Positions 1-11,000 of a stretch of 64,000 bases of DNA are shown here, one piece after another (position 1 is the stretch's first letter; each line of letters begins with the position of its first letter). The translations under genes and the position numbers were made by a program. The stretch lies in assembly GCF_018417475.1 (NCBI RefSeq), contig NZ_CP054856.1, positions 248,001 to 312,000 on the forward strand, given 5' to 3'. Under the pieces are notes generated by a model, which had not been told where the DNA came from, did no database searches, and was given only the letters and a program-made list of their open reading frames with translations. This stretch comes from Novosphingobium decolorationis (GTDB taxonomy: Bacteria > Pseudomonadota > Alphaproteobacteria > Sphingomonadales > Sphingomonadaceae).

Positions 1-16
1 AATGCTGCAACGCAAC

Positions 17-1377
<1,361 letters not shown>

Positions 1378-1441
1378 TAGGGCGATGTGGCAGCCTTGCG
1401 CCGCATAGCGGCGCGAGGCTCCTCGACATGAGTTGAAGAAA

Positions 1442-1473
1442 CCCCGGTACCGCATTGGTATAGGGGCTTTTTT
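1442..1473 (+). terminator. rho-independent terminator of eno, probably bidirectional
   Basis: CCCCGGTACC (1442-1451) pairs with GGTATAGGGG (1457-1466) around a GCATT loop, with a 2-base internal mismatch, and is followed by CTTTTTTA. The T-run overlaps the stop codon (1472-1474) of the convergent MarR-like gene. On the minus strand the hairpin is followed by TTTCTTC, so it may serve both genes. Confidence 0.8.
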
Positions 1474-2077
1474 ATTGCATTTTGAGGGCCGCGGTCGTGC
1501 CGCCTTCTTCGAGCAGGACCACAGAGCGCGAAGCGGCAGTGAAGTACTCGAGCATGGCTCCGTAGCCGCGCGCGCTCAACTTCACGTAGACGCGGCGGGC
1601 ATCGCCGGGGTCGGCTTCTCGCAGGAGAAGTCCCTGCTTTTCCAGGATCGTGATCCAGCGCAGTGCGGTGGTGGAGGGCACGGCAGAGCCGATGCACGCG
1701 CTCGTTACCGAAACGCTGCGCCGTTCCTTGGCGGCAATGAACAGGTCCAGCAGGATATCCCAGGCCGGCTCGCCAAACAGGTCGTCCGACTGGAAGATCT
1801 TGGAGCGCCGCCGCCGGTCCTCGTACGTCTGCCGGGCGAGTTCCACCCAGATGGGATGGTCCTTGCGGCCCGTGTCGTTGGCGGAAGTCGCGGCCCGCAG
1901 GCGTCGGGTATGCCCATCTGCCGCGGCAAGATCGGGCAGGACATCGAACGGTGAGGCGCCGTTGGGCGCGTCGTCGTCAAGCTCGAGCTGGCGCGCCATG
2001 GCCAGGAGCTCGTTCGCGATGCCGATCAGGCGGATCGCCTTGTTTCGGTTTCGCATCCTCTGGTCTGTATTTTCCAT
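1472..2077 (-). CDS. MarR-like winged-helix transcriptional regulator
   Basis: This encodes a 201-residue DNA-binding protein. The C-terminal half (about residues 100-190) reads as a MarR-type winged helix: a helix containing PAWDILLDLFIA, a recognition-helix region SACIGSAVPSTTALRWITIL, then a wing with basic and acidic residues (LREADPGDARRVYVKLSARG). The N-terminal 95 residues are not recognised and carry an unusually basic segment (YEDRRRRSKIF). It is convergent with eno and separated by about 225 bases from the next gene, so it is probably transcribed alone. The ligand and targets are unknown. The start at 2077 is the first ATG; no strong ribosome site is seen, so the N-terminus is provisional. 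Confidence 0.75.
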   Translation of the reverse strand: MENTDQRMRNRNKAIRLIGIANELLAMARQLELDDDAPNGASPFDVLPDLAAADGHTRRLRAATSANDTGRKDHPIWVELARQTYEDRRRRSKIFQSDDLFGEPAWDILLDLFIAAKERRSVSVTSACIGSAVPSTTALRWITILEKQGLLLREADPGDARRVYVKLSARGYGAMLEYFTAASRSVVLLEEGGTTAALKMQ

Positions 2078-2303
2078 CAGTCCGGATCACCGTCGCACAA
2101 GGAGTGGGTGGTCCGATGGGCCGGATGGCCAACCGGGAGCCGAGATCCACATCGACGTCGGAGCAATCGTGCGTACAATTCCTTACTTGGCCGCATCATC
2201 CCCGCGTGCGGCCTTGGCGTCCCGTCCTGACGAATTCTTGCCCCGATCGTCTGACATGGTCCAACAACCTTAAGCGCGCTTACGGGCCCGCGTCTTTACG
2301 AGG

Positions 2304-2468
2304 TTATTCCATTTCGGTTGCAGTTGGCAGCAGTTCGATCGATCGGTTAAGCAGTGTCACGGCTGCATCGAGATGGGCAGCGGCCACGCTTTCCCCCGCC
2401 ATGTCGAGCTGGGCGAGGCAGTCGTAGAGATCATCGAGCAATTCCTGCAATTGAGCCCGGTCCTTCAT
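2304..2468 (-). CDS. small hypothetical protein (54 aa)
   Basis: A short minus-strand frame starts at ATG 2468-2466 and ends at TAA 2306-2304. An AGGAG motif lies about 8 bases before the ATG, a good ribosome site. The peptide is acidic and leucine/alanine-rich with heptad-like spacing (LQELLDDLYDCLAQLDMAG, then AAHLDAAVTLLNRSIELLP), predicting two amphipathic helices. It has one cysteine and no signal peptide. I do not recognise the family. The ribosome site and the regular helical character argue it is real, but the short length leaves doubt. Confidence 0.5.
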   Translation of the reverse strand: MKDRAQLQELLDDLYDCLAQLDMAGESVAAAHLDAAVTLLNRSIELLPTATEME

Positions 2469-2716
2469 GGTGCCGTTTCTCCTGTCGGCTGTTGGTGTAC
2501 CGGCTGCGACCCCGGGTTTGGCCTCGTGTAAACGCCCCTTGTATCGAGCGTTCCGAGCCAGATGTCACATGAACATCCGTTATGGCTCTAAAATGCCATA
2601 TGCCCCCTTTCTAGGGCCATTCGAGGGCGGAGCAATCAGGGTTTGCGCGCTGTTGCGTTTCGGGACTGGTGCGAGGGCGAAAGCTACCGCGCTCCAGCGA
2701 CCGGTGCGCGCGCATG
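2469..2716. other. intergenic region upstream of the 54-aa ORF
   Basis: This is non-coding on both strands as far as I can see. It is somewhat less GC-rich around 2570-2610 and presumably holds the minus-strand promoter of the small ORF. No RNA family is recognised. Confidence 0.4.
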
Positions 2717-2753
2717 AAAAAGGGCGCCGGGCCTGTGCCGCGGCGCCCTTTTT
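2717..2753 (-). terminator. rho-independent terminator of the ribBX-ribH operon
   Basis: A perfect 13-bp inverted repeat pairs AAAAAGGGCGCCG (2717-2729) with CGGCGCCCTTTTT (2741-2753). The A and T tracts flank it symmetrically, so it can act on either strand. It lies 26 bases past the ribH stop codon. Confidence 0.85.
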
Positions 2754-2778
2754 GCAAGGGTGTGGTGTGACCTCTTCC

Positions 2779-3201
2779 TTAGCGGCCGAACTTGTCCTGC
2801 AGCTTGAGCAGGGCAAGTGCTGCCTTGGCCGCTTCGCCGCCCTTGTCCTTCTGCGCCGGATCGGCGCGGACGAGGGCCTGCTCTTCGTTCTCCACGGTCA
2901 GGATGCCGTTGCCGATGGCGATGCCGTCCATCGTCAGCGCCATGATGCCGCGCGCGCTTTCGCCCGCGACGATCTCGAAGTGGTAGGTCTCGCCGCGGAT
3001 GACGACGCCAATGGCGACATAGCCATCGTATTCACCGGCGCCGTCCGCGAGGGCGAGGGCTCCCGGGATTTCGAGTGCGCCGGGAACGGTGATGACGTCG
3101 ACCGAATGGCCTTCGGCTTCCAGCGCCTTGCGGGCGCCTGCGACGAGCATGTCGTTGAGGTGGTCGTAGAAGCGGGCTTCGACGATGAGAAAACGAGCCA
3201 T
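2779..3201 (-). CDS. ribH: 6,7-dimethyl-8-ribityllumazine synthase
   Basis: RibH condenses 5-amino-6-ribitylamino-uracil with 3,4-dihydroxy-2-butanone 4-phosphate, the penultimate step of riboflavin synthesis. The 140-residue protein is at the short end of the family. Typical segments are visible: an aromatic substrate site near the N-terminus (ARFYDHLND), [11 protein letters not shown] near residue 39, [17 protein letters not shown] (catalytic His) near 62 and [13 protein letters not shown] near 97. It follows ribBX on the same strand after 13 bases, so the enzyme making one substrate is co-transcribed with it. A strong terminator follows. Confidence 0.97.
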   Translation of the reverse strand: MARFLIVEARFYDHLNDMLVAGARKALEAEGHSVDVITVPGALEIPGALALADGAGEYDGYVAIGVVIRGETYHFEIVAGESARGIMALTMDGIAIGNGILTVENEEQALVRADPAQKDKGGEAAKAALALLKLQDKFGR

Positions 3202-3214
3202 GGTGGTAGCTTCC

Positions 3215-4516
3215 TTAGCTTTCGCTGGACGTGATGGGGCGTTCGCCGACGATATCGAGGCCGTAGCCTTCGAGCGCGACGAGCGAATGACGGGTGTTGG
3301 TCAGGAGGATCATGTCGTGGATTCCCAGTTCGGCCAGGATCTGCGCGCCCACGCCGTAATCGCGCAGTTCCTCCAGGTCCGGATTCTTTCCATCGCGGAA
3401 CTGGCGCTTGAGGTCCATCACTTCGGAGAAAGATTGCGACATCGGGCTGTTGATGACGACGATGACGCCGGAGCCTTCCTCGGCGATGATCTTCATCGAG
3501 CGCTGCAGGAGGTCGGAGCGATCCTGCGATTCCTCGCCAAAGATGTCCACGAAGGTGGAGAGGGTGTGCATGCGCACCAGCGTCGGCTGTGTGGGGTCGA
3601 TGCGCCCCTTCACCAGCGCGATGGTCTCATCGCCGGTCGCGCGGTTGTGGTAGCAGCAGGCCGTCCACTGGCCGCCATGGCGGCTCGTGAAGGTCAGCTC
3701 GTTGGTCTTCTCGACCATGCGGTCGTGCTTGCGGCGGTAGGCGATGAGATCGCGAATGGTGCCGATCTTGAGATCGTGGAGTCGCGCGAAGCTGACGAGG
3801 TCGTCCATGCGGGCCATCGTCCCGTCGTCCTTCATGATCTCGCAGATCACGCCCGAGGGATTGAGGCCGGCAAGGCGCGAGATGTCGACCGCGGCTTCGG
3901 TGTGGCCGGTACGCACGAGGACCCCGCCATCACGGGCGCGCAGTGGGAAGACGTGGCCGGGGGTAACGATGTCCGCCTTGGACTTGGTGCCGTCGATGGC
4001 AACCGAAACGGTGCGGGCGCGGTCACCGGCGGAGATGCCCGTGGTCACGCCCTCGCGCGCCTCGATCGAGGTGGTGAAGGCGGTTTCGTGCCGGGTGCCG
4101 TTGTGCTGGCTCATCAGGTCGAGGCCAAGTTCGTCGACGCGCTGGTTGGTGAGCGAGAGGCAGATGAGGCCGCGGCCGTGGGTGGCCATGAAGTTGATCG
4201 CGGCGGGCGTGGCCATCTGCGCCGGAATGACGAGGTCGCCCTCGTTCTCGCGGTCCTCGTCGTCGACGAGGATGAACATTCGGCCGTTGCGCGCCTCGTC
4301 GATGATGTCCTCGATGGGGACAAGGACGGGGGTCTCATCGTTCGAGAAAAGGACGTGCTCGAGTTTGGCGAGGGTTTCGGTGGTGGGGTTCCAGCTTTCC
4401 TCGGTGCAGTCGCGCAGGGTGTTGGCGTGGAGGCCGGCGGCGCGGGCAAGCCCGGCGCGGCTCATGCCGCCTTCGGTGATGAGCTTGCGGACCTGGTCGA
4501 TGACTTTGGAGGGCAT
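3215..4516 (-). CDS. ribB: HTH-RibB-RibX: 3,4-dihydroxy-2-butanone 4-phosphate synthase with degenerate GTP cyclohydrolase II domain
   Basis: This is a 433-residue three-part protein. Residues 1-60 form a helix-turn-helix ([19 protein letters not shown] at 18-36). Residues 65-265 are RibB, which makes the four-carbon riboflavin precursor from ribulose 5-phosphate; [10 protein letters not shown] (85-94), GRGLICL (114-120), PGHVFPL (186-192) and GHTEA (204-208) are intact. Residues 270-430 follow the GTP cyclohydrolase II fold (YGVGAQIL at 387-394), but the three zinc-ligand cysteines expected after VRMH (314-317) are absent and the usual RxxGRGI stretch is replaced by INSPMSQSF. The C-terminal part is therefore probably inactive, as in the RibBX proteins described in alphaproteobacteria. 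A true RibA should be encoded elsewhere. It is followed by ribH. Confidence 0.93.
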   Translation of the reverse strand: MPSKVIDQVRKLITEGGMSRAGLARAAGLHANTLRDCTEESWNPTTETLAKLEHVLFSNDETPVLVPIEDIIDEARNGRMFILVDDEDRENEGDLVIPAQMATPAAINFMATHGRGLICLSLTNQRVDELGLDLMSQHNGTRHETAFTTSIEAREGVTTGISAGDRARTVSVAIDGTKSKADIVTPGHVFPLRARDGGVLVRTGHTEAAVDISRLAGLNPSGVICEIMKDDGTMARMDDLVSFARLHDLKIGTIRDLIAYRRKHDRMVEKTNELTFTSRHGGQWTACCYHNRATGDETIALVKGRIDPTQPTLVRMHTLSTFVDIFGEESQDRSDLLQRSMKIIAEEGSGVIVVINSPMSQSFSEVMDLKRQFRDGKNPDLEELRDYGVGAQILAELGIHDMILLTNTRHSLVALEGYGLDIVGERPITSSES

Positions 4517-4528
4517 TGGTCTTTCTCA

Positions 4529-4570
4529 CATTGCGATGTGTGGCCGTTAGACCTTTATCACATCGCAATG
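4529..4570. promoter_or_regulatory. 12-bp inverted repeat in the ribBX leader (candidate operator)
   Basis: CATTGCGATGTG (4529-4540) is repeated in perfect inverted form as CACATCGCAATG (4559-4570) with an 18-base spacer. It lies 13 bases before the ribBX start codon, inside the 75-base gap to the upstream gene. It could be an operator (the downstream gene carries its own HTH) or an RNA hairpin near the ribosome site. A similar half-site, CAATGCGATAAG, occurs near 5671. Confidence 0.5.
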
Positions 4571-4591
4571 CAATAGCTGAGTATCCGATGT

Positions 4592-5635
4592 TCAGCTGTC
4601 GAGGCGTTGGCGCGCCAGACGCGCGCGACGAACCTTGTGCTGCTCGAGATCCTCGAGCGTGGGGATCGTGTCATCGAGAATGTCGGCCAAGACTGCGCCG
4701 CGCTCGCCGGGAGGGCGCGTGCGGCCCGCGGTCGTGTCGCGGAACACCTGCCGCTCGATCTCGGCATTGAGTAGCGCGCCCAAGAGGACCCCGTAGGCCG
4801 AGAGGTAGAGCCACATCAGGAAGACAACGATGGCCGAGAGTGATCCGTACGTCGCGTTGTAGTCGCTGATATAGGCGACATAGAACGAGAAGCCGAAGGA
4901 GATCGCCAGCCACAGGAAGGTGGCCAGCATCGCGCCGGGCGCCAGCCAGCGCCACTTGGCGGGGCGCCGGTCGGGCCCGAAGCGCATGATGAGGGCAAAG
5001 CCGCAGGTGCCAAGGATCAGCGCGGCAAGCCATGTCAGCCAGGTGAACAGGGTCGCGGTCGAGGTGCCCAGGTAGAACGAAGCCTGGCGTTGCAGCCAGG
5101 TGAAGACGCCGCCCGCCAGGACGCCGGTCAGCGCGATGAAGACGGCGGCCAGGGTCAGGCTCGCAGCCCGGAAGGAAACGGCGATGGTGCCGCGGGTCTC
5201 GTGCTCCTCGTTGACGATGTTGAGCGCGCTGATCATGCCGTTGGCCGCGCGCATGCCGCCGAAGATGGCGAAGAACAGGGCAATGACAAGGGCAAGGCCG
5301 GTAACGCCGGAGCTGGTCGAGACGATCTGGATGAGCTGGGCCTGAAGGACCTGCGCGACTTCAGGCGGAACCACATCAACGATGCTTTGCATCTGCTTGC
5401 GCACGGTATCGGCATCGCCGACCAATCCGTAGATCATCACTGTCGCGGCGATCAGTGGGGTCAGCGCGAGGAAGCAGTAGAAGGCCAGTCCTCCTGCCAG
5501 GAGGCCCAGTTCATGGAAGCCCGCCATGATCCAGACCCTGCGCAAAATCCGCAGCCAGGCGCGGGGCGGCATCTGCAGGGGCCAGTTGGAATCCGCACCG
5601 GGCGGGGCGTTGGGGGGGAGATAGTCCTCGGTCAT
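4592..5635 (-). CDS. YihY/virulence factor BrkB family inner-membrane protein
   Basis: This 347-residue protein has about six transmembrane segments between residues 40 and 290 and soluble ends. The family pattern is visible: GLLAGGLAFYCFLALTPLI near residue 45, a conserved loop near 130 (GGMRAANGMISALN), and YNATYGSLSAIVVFLMWLYL near 259. The C-terminal tail is hydrophilic and basic (LEQHKVRRARLARQ). Members were once called ribonuclease BN, an assignment later withdrawn, and their role is uncertain (a transporter-like function is assumed). It lies upstream of ribBX on the same strand with a 75-base gap holding a palindrome, so the two may be separately controlled. Confidence 0.9.
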   Translation of the reverse strand: MTEDYLPPNAPPGADSNWPLQMPPRAWLRILRRVWIMAGFHELGLLAGGLAFYCFLALTPLIAATVMIYGLVGDADTVRKQMQSIVDVVPPEVAQVLQAQLIQIVSTSSGVTGLALVIALFFAIFGGMRAANGMISALNIVNEEHETRGTIAVSFRAASLTLAAVFIALTGVLAGGVFTWLQRQASFYLGTSTATLFTWLTWLAALILGTCGFALIMRFGPDRRPAKWRWLAPGAMLATFLWLAISFGFSFYVAYISDYNATYGSLSAIVVFLMWLYLSAYGVLLGALLNAEIERQVFRDTTAGRTRPPGERGAVLADILDDTIPTLEDLEQHKVRRARLARQRLDS

Positions 5636-5739
5636 GCGCTAACAAACTGTACGGGAACCATTGTGGTTGCAATGCGATAAGGGTTATCGGCGGTGTGGAC
5701 ACGGCCTTGGCGCGCATGGGGACAGAAACAGCGTTGTTT

Positions 5740-8058
5740 ATGAATGGACTAAGCGATACACCTTGTCTCCGTACCCGAACCAGGGGGGCTCGTGTTATCC
5801 GCTGCGGCTGCGCACTTCTTTCACTTTCGGTCGGTCTGGCCTACGCTACGCCCGTTCTGGCGCAGGAAAGCCAGGTGCCGGGCGATCCGGCCATCCAGGA
5901 ACGTGCCGATGAGCCCTCCTCGCTGAAGGCCGGTGCGATGGATGTGCCCGCTCTGCCGGACGCGTCTGATCTGCCCGAGGTCGAACCCGTCATCGATGAC
6001 GAGGAATTCAATTCCCGCGTTCCCGAACTGGGCGCGAGCGAGGATCCCGAACTCGACAAACCGCTGGACTCGATCGCTGATTTCGAACGCCGCATGGCCG
6101 GAGAAGGTGAGAGTGCGCGCGCGCGCGCGCGCGCGCCCGAGGCGCCCGTACAGACGGTGCAGTCGATCCCCGACGATGTGCAGACTGTCCGCGAGATCGA
6201 GAATGCGCCCATTCGCGACGCCGAGCTTTCCGAGCCTTTGCCGCCGCTCGACCAGTTCGAGGTGACCCCGGTCGAATTTGCCGAGGAGGGCGGCGAGGAG
6301 CAGCAGAGCGAGGTCCGCTACCGCGTCGAACTCGAGGGACTTGAGAGCGCGGACGAGGAAAGCCCGACGGCCATCAAGAGCGTGTTCAACTCGCTCTCCG
6401 CCCTCAAGAAAGGCGATGGCAAGGCGAACAATACGGCCATGGTCTCCGCGCGCCTCGAAGAGGATGCGCAGCTTCTCCAGACCCTGCTCGAGGCCGATGG
6501 CTGGTATACGCCGCGTATCCGCACGCGACTTGCCCCTGCGCGCGACAGCGACGAGGGCGATCTCACCGCGCGCATTTCGGTGGTTCCCGGGCAGCGCTTC
6601 ACGTTCTCGGACATCGTGATCGAGGCCGATCCGACCGAGCCGGAAGGTCTGATCGCGGACAACATGCCGCTCAAGGTCGGAGAGCCGATCGTGGCGCAGC
6701 GCGTGCAGGGGGCCGAAGCGCGCGTGGCGGTGGCCCTGCCGCAGAACGGCTATCCCTTCGCCAAGGTCGGCCAGCGCGATATCCTGCTCGACCGCGATAC
6801 GGGCGATGGCGTGTACACCTTGCCCGTCACGATCGGTCCGCGCGGACGCTTCGGGGGTATCACGACCGATGGCGACACGGCCTTCGATGCCAGGCACGTG
6901 GGTGTGCTGGCGCGTTTCGAAGAGGGCGATCTCTATGACAGCCGCATGGTCGATGACCTGCGCAAGGCGCTCATTGGCACGAGCCTGTTCTCAACTGTCG
7001 CGGTCGAGCCCGAACAGACCGGGGAGGTGCTGGAGGACGGCACCGAGGCGGTGCGCCTCCACGTCAAGCAGGACAAGGGGCCTGCGCGCACGATCGCCGG
7101 TTCGCTCGGCTATGCGGCGGGTGAGGGTATCACCGCGCAGGCGGCCTGGACCCATCGCAACATGTTTCCGCCCGAAGGCGCTGTCAGCTTCAACGGAATC
7201 CTCGGCACGCAGCAGATGGGGCTTGGCAGCACCTTCCGCCGCTCCAATGCGGGCCAACGCGACCGCACGCTCGAACTGACCGCCGAGGCTTTCTACAACG
7301 ATTATGACGCCTACGACGCTTATACCGGACGCCTGGCCGCGCGCATCAGCCGCGATTCGACCCCCTTGTGGCAGAAGCGCTTCACCTATGGTGCCGGCAT
7401 CGAGCTGATCGGTACGGCCGAAACTGACTACAACGAGACCACCGGAGATCGCAGCCGCCGCACCTACTACATCGCGGGCGTCAACGGGCAGGTCGGATGG
7501 GACACGTCCGACAGCCTCCTCGATCCGACCAAGGGTTTCCGCCTGACTACGCTGATCCAGCCCGAGGCGACGCTCAACAAGGGGTTCAATCCCTACCTGC
7601 GCGCGCGGATCGATGGTTCGGCCTACTACCCGGTGACGGACAGCCTGGTGATCGCCGGGCGCGTGCGGTTCGGCACGATCCAGGGCGTGGGTCTGTTCGA
7701 TCTCGCGCCTTCGCGGCGTCTCTATGCCGGTGGCGGCGGATCGGTGCGCGGCTTCAGCTATCAGGGGCTTGGTGAACAGGCCCCCGATGACCGTCCGATC
7801 GGTGGGCGCAGCCTCAACGAGGGCTCCATCGAGGCGCGCTATCGTTTCGGAAACTACGGCGTGGTTGCCTTCGTCGACGCGGGCCAAGCCTATCGCGAGA
7901 CCATGCCCCAGTTCAACGATATCCGCTACGGCGTGGGTATCGGCGGTCGCTTCTACACCAATTTCGGACCGATGCGCCTTGATGTGGCAACGCCCATCAA
8001 CCGGCGCCCAGGAGAATCTTCCATCAACGTCTATGTCTCCATCGGGCAGGCCTTCTGA
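5740..8058 (+). CDS. tamA: TamA-like outer-membrane assembly protein (BamA/Omp85 superfamily)
   Basis: Predicted outer-membrane half of the TamA-TamB complex, which inserts autotransporters and other beta-barrel proteins. Residues 1-43 form a signal peptide ending in YATPVLAQ. An acidic region rich in Asp/Glu/Pro (about 45-190) follows, then POTRA-like repeats (about 190-440) and a C-terminal 16-strand barrel ending in the typical aromatic VSIGQAF. At 772 residues it is longer than the E. coli protein (about 577), mostly through the acidic N-terminal extension. An 11-unit GC dinucleotide tract encodes an Ala-Arg run at residues 126-133. The ATG at 5740 best fits the signal peptide; upstream in-frame ATG 5716 and GTG 5695 are alternatives, and no strong ribosome site decides. 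tamB overlaps the stop by one base. Confidence 0.9.
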   Translation: MNGLSDTPCLRTRTRGARVIRCGCALLSLSVGLAYATPVLAQESQVPGDPAIQERADEPSSLKAGAMDVPALPDASDLPEVEPVIDDEEFNSRVPELGASEDPELDKPLDSIADFERRMAGEGESARARARAPEAPVQTVQSIPDDVQTVREIENAPIRDAELSEPLPPLDQFEVTPVEFAEEGGEEQQSEVRYRVELEGLESADEESPTAIKSVFNSLSALKKGDGKANNTAMVSARLEEDAQLLQTLLEADGWYTPRIRTRLAPARDSDEGDLTARISVVPGQRFTFSDIVIEADPTEPEGLIADNMPLKVGEPIVAQRVQGAEARVAVALPQNGYPFAKVGQRDILLDRDTGDGVYTLPVTIGPRGRFGGITTDGDTAFDARHVGVLARFEEGDLYDSRMVDDLRKALIGTSLFSTVAVEPEQTGEVLEDGTEAVRLHVKQDKGPARTIAGSLGYAAGEGITAQAAWTHRNMFPPEGAVSFNGILGTQQMGLGSTFRRSNAGQRDRTLELTAEAFYNDYDAYDAYTGRLAARISRDSTPLWQKRFTYGAGIELIGTAETDYNETTGDRSRRTYYIAGVNGQVGWDTSDSLLDPTKGFRLTTLIQPEATLNKGFNPYLRARIDGSAYYPVTDSLVIAGRVRFGTIQGVGLFDLAPSRRLYAGGGGSVRGFSYQGLGEQAPDDRPIGGRSLNEGSIEARYRFGNYGVVAFVDAGQAYRETMPQFNDIRYGVGIGGRFYTNFGPMRLDVATPINRRPGESSINVYVSIGQAF
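6115..6136 (+). repeat. (GC)11 dinucleotide tract inside tamA
   Basis: Twenty-two bases of uninterrupted alternating GC lie within the coding region, encoding alternating Ala and Arg. Gain or loss of one unit would shift the frame and truncate the protein before its POTRA and barrel domains. Confidence 0.95.
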
Positions 8059-11000
8059 TGGCCCAGGACGAACTTCCCGACACCGGCGAAACGGATACGG
8101 TGGAAGCCGCCCCGACCAAGCCGAGCCTATGGCATCGCGCGCGCATACGCCTCGTAAAGACGGTCGTGGCTGCGGTGCTGGGGATCGTGGTGCTTGTCGC
8201 GGCCGTGATCTTCGGCATCGATACCGGGCCCGGACATCGCTTCGTGGCCGAGCAGATCGCCGGGCTGACCTTCGAGAATGGCATGCGGCTTCGCGTGGGC
8301 CGGATCGAGGGCTCCCTTTACGGCGAGATGACGCTGCATGACCTGTCCGTACGCGATACCAAGGGGGAATTCCTCTTTTCGCCTGAGATCCACGTCGACT
8401 GGCGGCCCTTTGCCTATCTCCAGAACCACGTCGATGTGCGCAGCGCGACGGCGGGCCAGATGGTTCTGCGCCGCGTGCCGGTGTTCAAGGAAACCCCGCC
8501 GAGCGAAGGCCCACTGCTTCCCGATCTCGACATCGACATCGGCGAGCTGCGGGTTGACCGTTTCATCGCCGAGGCGCCGGTTTCGGGCGAACGCCGGATC
8601 ATGTCGCTCTCGGGCGAGACGCATATTTCCGATGGCCGGGCCATCGTCGATGCCAAAGGCGCGACGATTCCCATCGAGGGCAAGGAGGGGGGCGACAGTT
8701 TCCTCGTGAAACTCGACGCTCAGCCTGCGAAGAACCGCCTTGGTATCGATCTGGATCTGAAGGCGCCCACCGAGGGTGTCATCGCTGCGCTAGCCGGCTT
8801 CACGCAGCCCATGGACCTGGCGCTGACGGGCAAGGGGGACTGGGCGAGCTGGGATGGGACGCTCAAGGGCTCCTATGGCGGCGCCCCGCTGGCGGATCTT
8901 GCCTTGCGCGCGCGGGATGGAACTTTCCAGGTTCGTGGCGATACGCAAGTCGCACGTCTTTTCGAAGGGCCGACGGCGGCCCTCCTGGGGCCGATCACCC
9001 GTCTTGATGTGACCGCGGCACTTGCCGAGCGCAGCATGGCGGTCAAGGGAGAGGTCAGCAGTGACGCTTTCCGTCTCGTGCCTGCGGGCCGCATCGATCT
9101 GTCCGACAACACCTTCGAGGACTTTACACTCGACTTCACCTTGCTCAGCCCTTCGGTGCTGACCGAGAACCTGCACGGTTCGGGGGTCGATGCCCACCTC
9201 GCTCTGGATGGCGCCTTTGCGACGCCATCGGTGGATTACGAGATCACGGCCGCGCGCCTGGTCATGAACGACATGGGCCTGCAGGGCTTCACCGCACGCG
9301 GCGCGGCAACGGTCGACGCCGAGCGGATCCTCATTCCCGTCTCGGCGCGCGTCGCTCGCATCACGGGGCTCGACGCGGTTGCGGGAGGAACCCTGGAGCA
9401 GGTGCGTCTTGATGGCGATGTCGCGGTCAAGGGCACGCGTATCCTTTCGGACAACATGCGCCTGCGCTCTGACCGCATCGATGCCGGGCTGCTCCTGGTC
9501 GCGGACATGAGCGAGGGCTTCTATACCGGCGCGCTCGACGGACGGATCGACAACTACGAGCTTTCCAGCGTCGGCATCTTGACGATCAACGCCGACATGG
9601 AGCTGAAAGGCGAGGGCGCGAACTATGGCCTCGACGGTACGGTCAAGGCGCGTTCGACCAAGCTCCTCAACGAGAATGTCGCGACCTACCTTGGCGGCGA
9701 TTTCGCGGTGTCCTCACGCGTGCGTTACGGCGCGGACGGTGTGGCGCGCTTTTCGAACGTCAACCTGACTGCGCCTTACCTCAATGTCCGGGGCGGATCG
9801 GGCCTGTGGTCGCCCGATGGCCGTATTGCGTTCAACGCCGATGGCACGTCCGAGCAGTACGGAGCGATTGCGGTACGGGTAAAGGGCACCATGACCGATC
9901 CCGACGCGCACCTCACGGCTGAACGGCCGGGGCTGGGCATTGGTCTTGCCAATGTCGATGCGCGCGTGACCGGGGCGAAGGGCGGCTACCGTCTCGATAT
10001 GACGAGCGATACCGATTACGGCCCGCTCAAGGCCGACGTCACGCTGGAAATGGCCAAGGCCATGGCGGTGCAGATCAATTCGGCCACGCTTTCGGGGATC
10101 GATTTCGCCGGGCGCCTTGTCCAGACCGCCAGTGGGCCTTTCGCGGGCCAGCTGAGCGCTTCGGGCAATGGGGTCGGCGGCAAGGTCGATCTTTCGGCGG
10201 ACGGCGAATACCAGGCCGCGAAGTTCAACCTGCGCGCCAAGGATACGGTATTCCAGGGGCCTGCAAACCTCGCCATCGGATCGGCTATCGTTGATGGGCG
10301 TGCGGTGCTCTACGATCAGCCGCTGCTCGTCGCCGACGCGCAGGTGTCGGGCGTCAGCATGGGCGAATACAACCTGGCCGCAGGCCGCGTGCTGATCGAT
10401 TACCGTGACGGAGCGGGCAGGGCGAAGGGGCTGGTCGAGGGTGTGAGCGGCATTCCCTTCCGGCTTGGCTTCAACGCCGAGATGCAGCCCGAGTTGTGGC
10501 GGGTGGCCCTGCGTGGTCGTATGCGGGGGCAGACCGTCAAGACGATCAACCCGGCCCGCATCGCCATCAAGGAGGATGGCTACGAGCTTCTGCCCAGCGC
10601 TGTCTCGATTGGCGGAGGCACCTTGCGGCTCTCGGGCGACTATGGCGCGGGCATGTCTCTCAAGGCGCGGCTCGAAGGGCTCGACGTCGCCATGGCCAAT
10701 GCGTTCATGCCGGGCCTCGGCCTTGGGGGGACCGTCAATGGCAGCGTCGATTTTGCGCAGGAGAACGCGGCCTCCTTCCCACAGGCCGATGCCCGTCTGA
10801 CGCTTGCGAACTTCACGCGGACCAGCTCGAGCACTGTCAGCGAGCCGGTGAACATGAACCTTGTCGGCAAGCTGCTGGCTGACGGAGCGGAAGTGCGCTC
10901 GGTCGTGCGCCGCCGGGGCAGCGTGATCGGCCGTATGGCTGCCAACCTGCGGCCGCTTCCCGCGAGCGAAGGCCCGTGGATGGCGCGGCTTCTCGAGGCG

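Noticed and set aside
3185..4576. A 463-residue plus-strand open frame
   Set aside because: It is antisense to ribBX and has no domain-like pattern; the palindrome and ribosome site fit the minus-strand gene.
4517..4591. An FMN riboswitch upstream of ribBX
   Set aside because: The gap is only 75 bases, too short for that RNA, and its conserved core is not seen.
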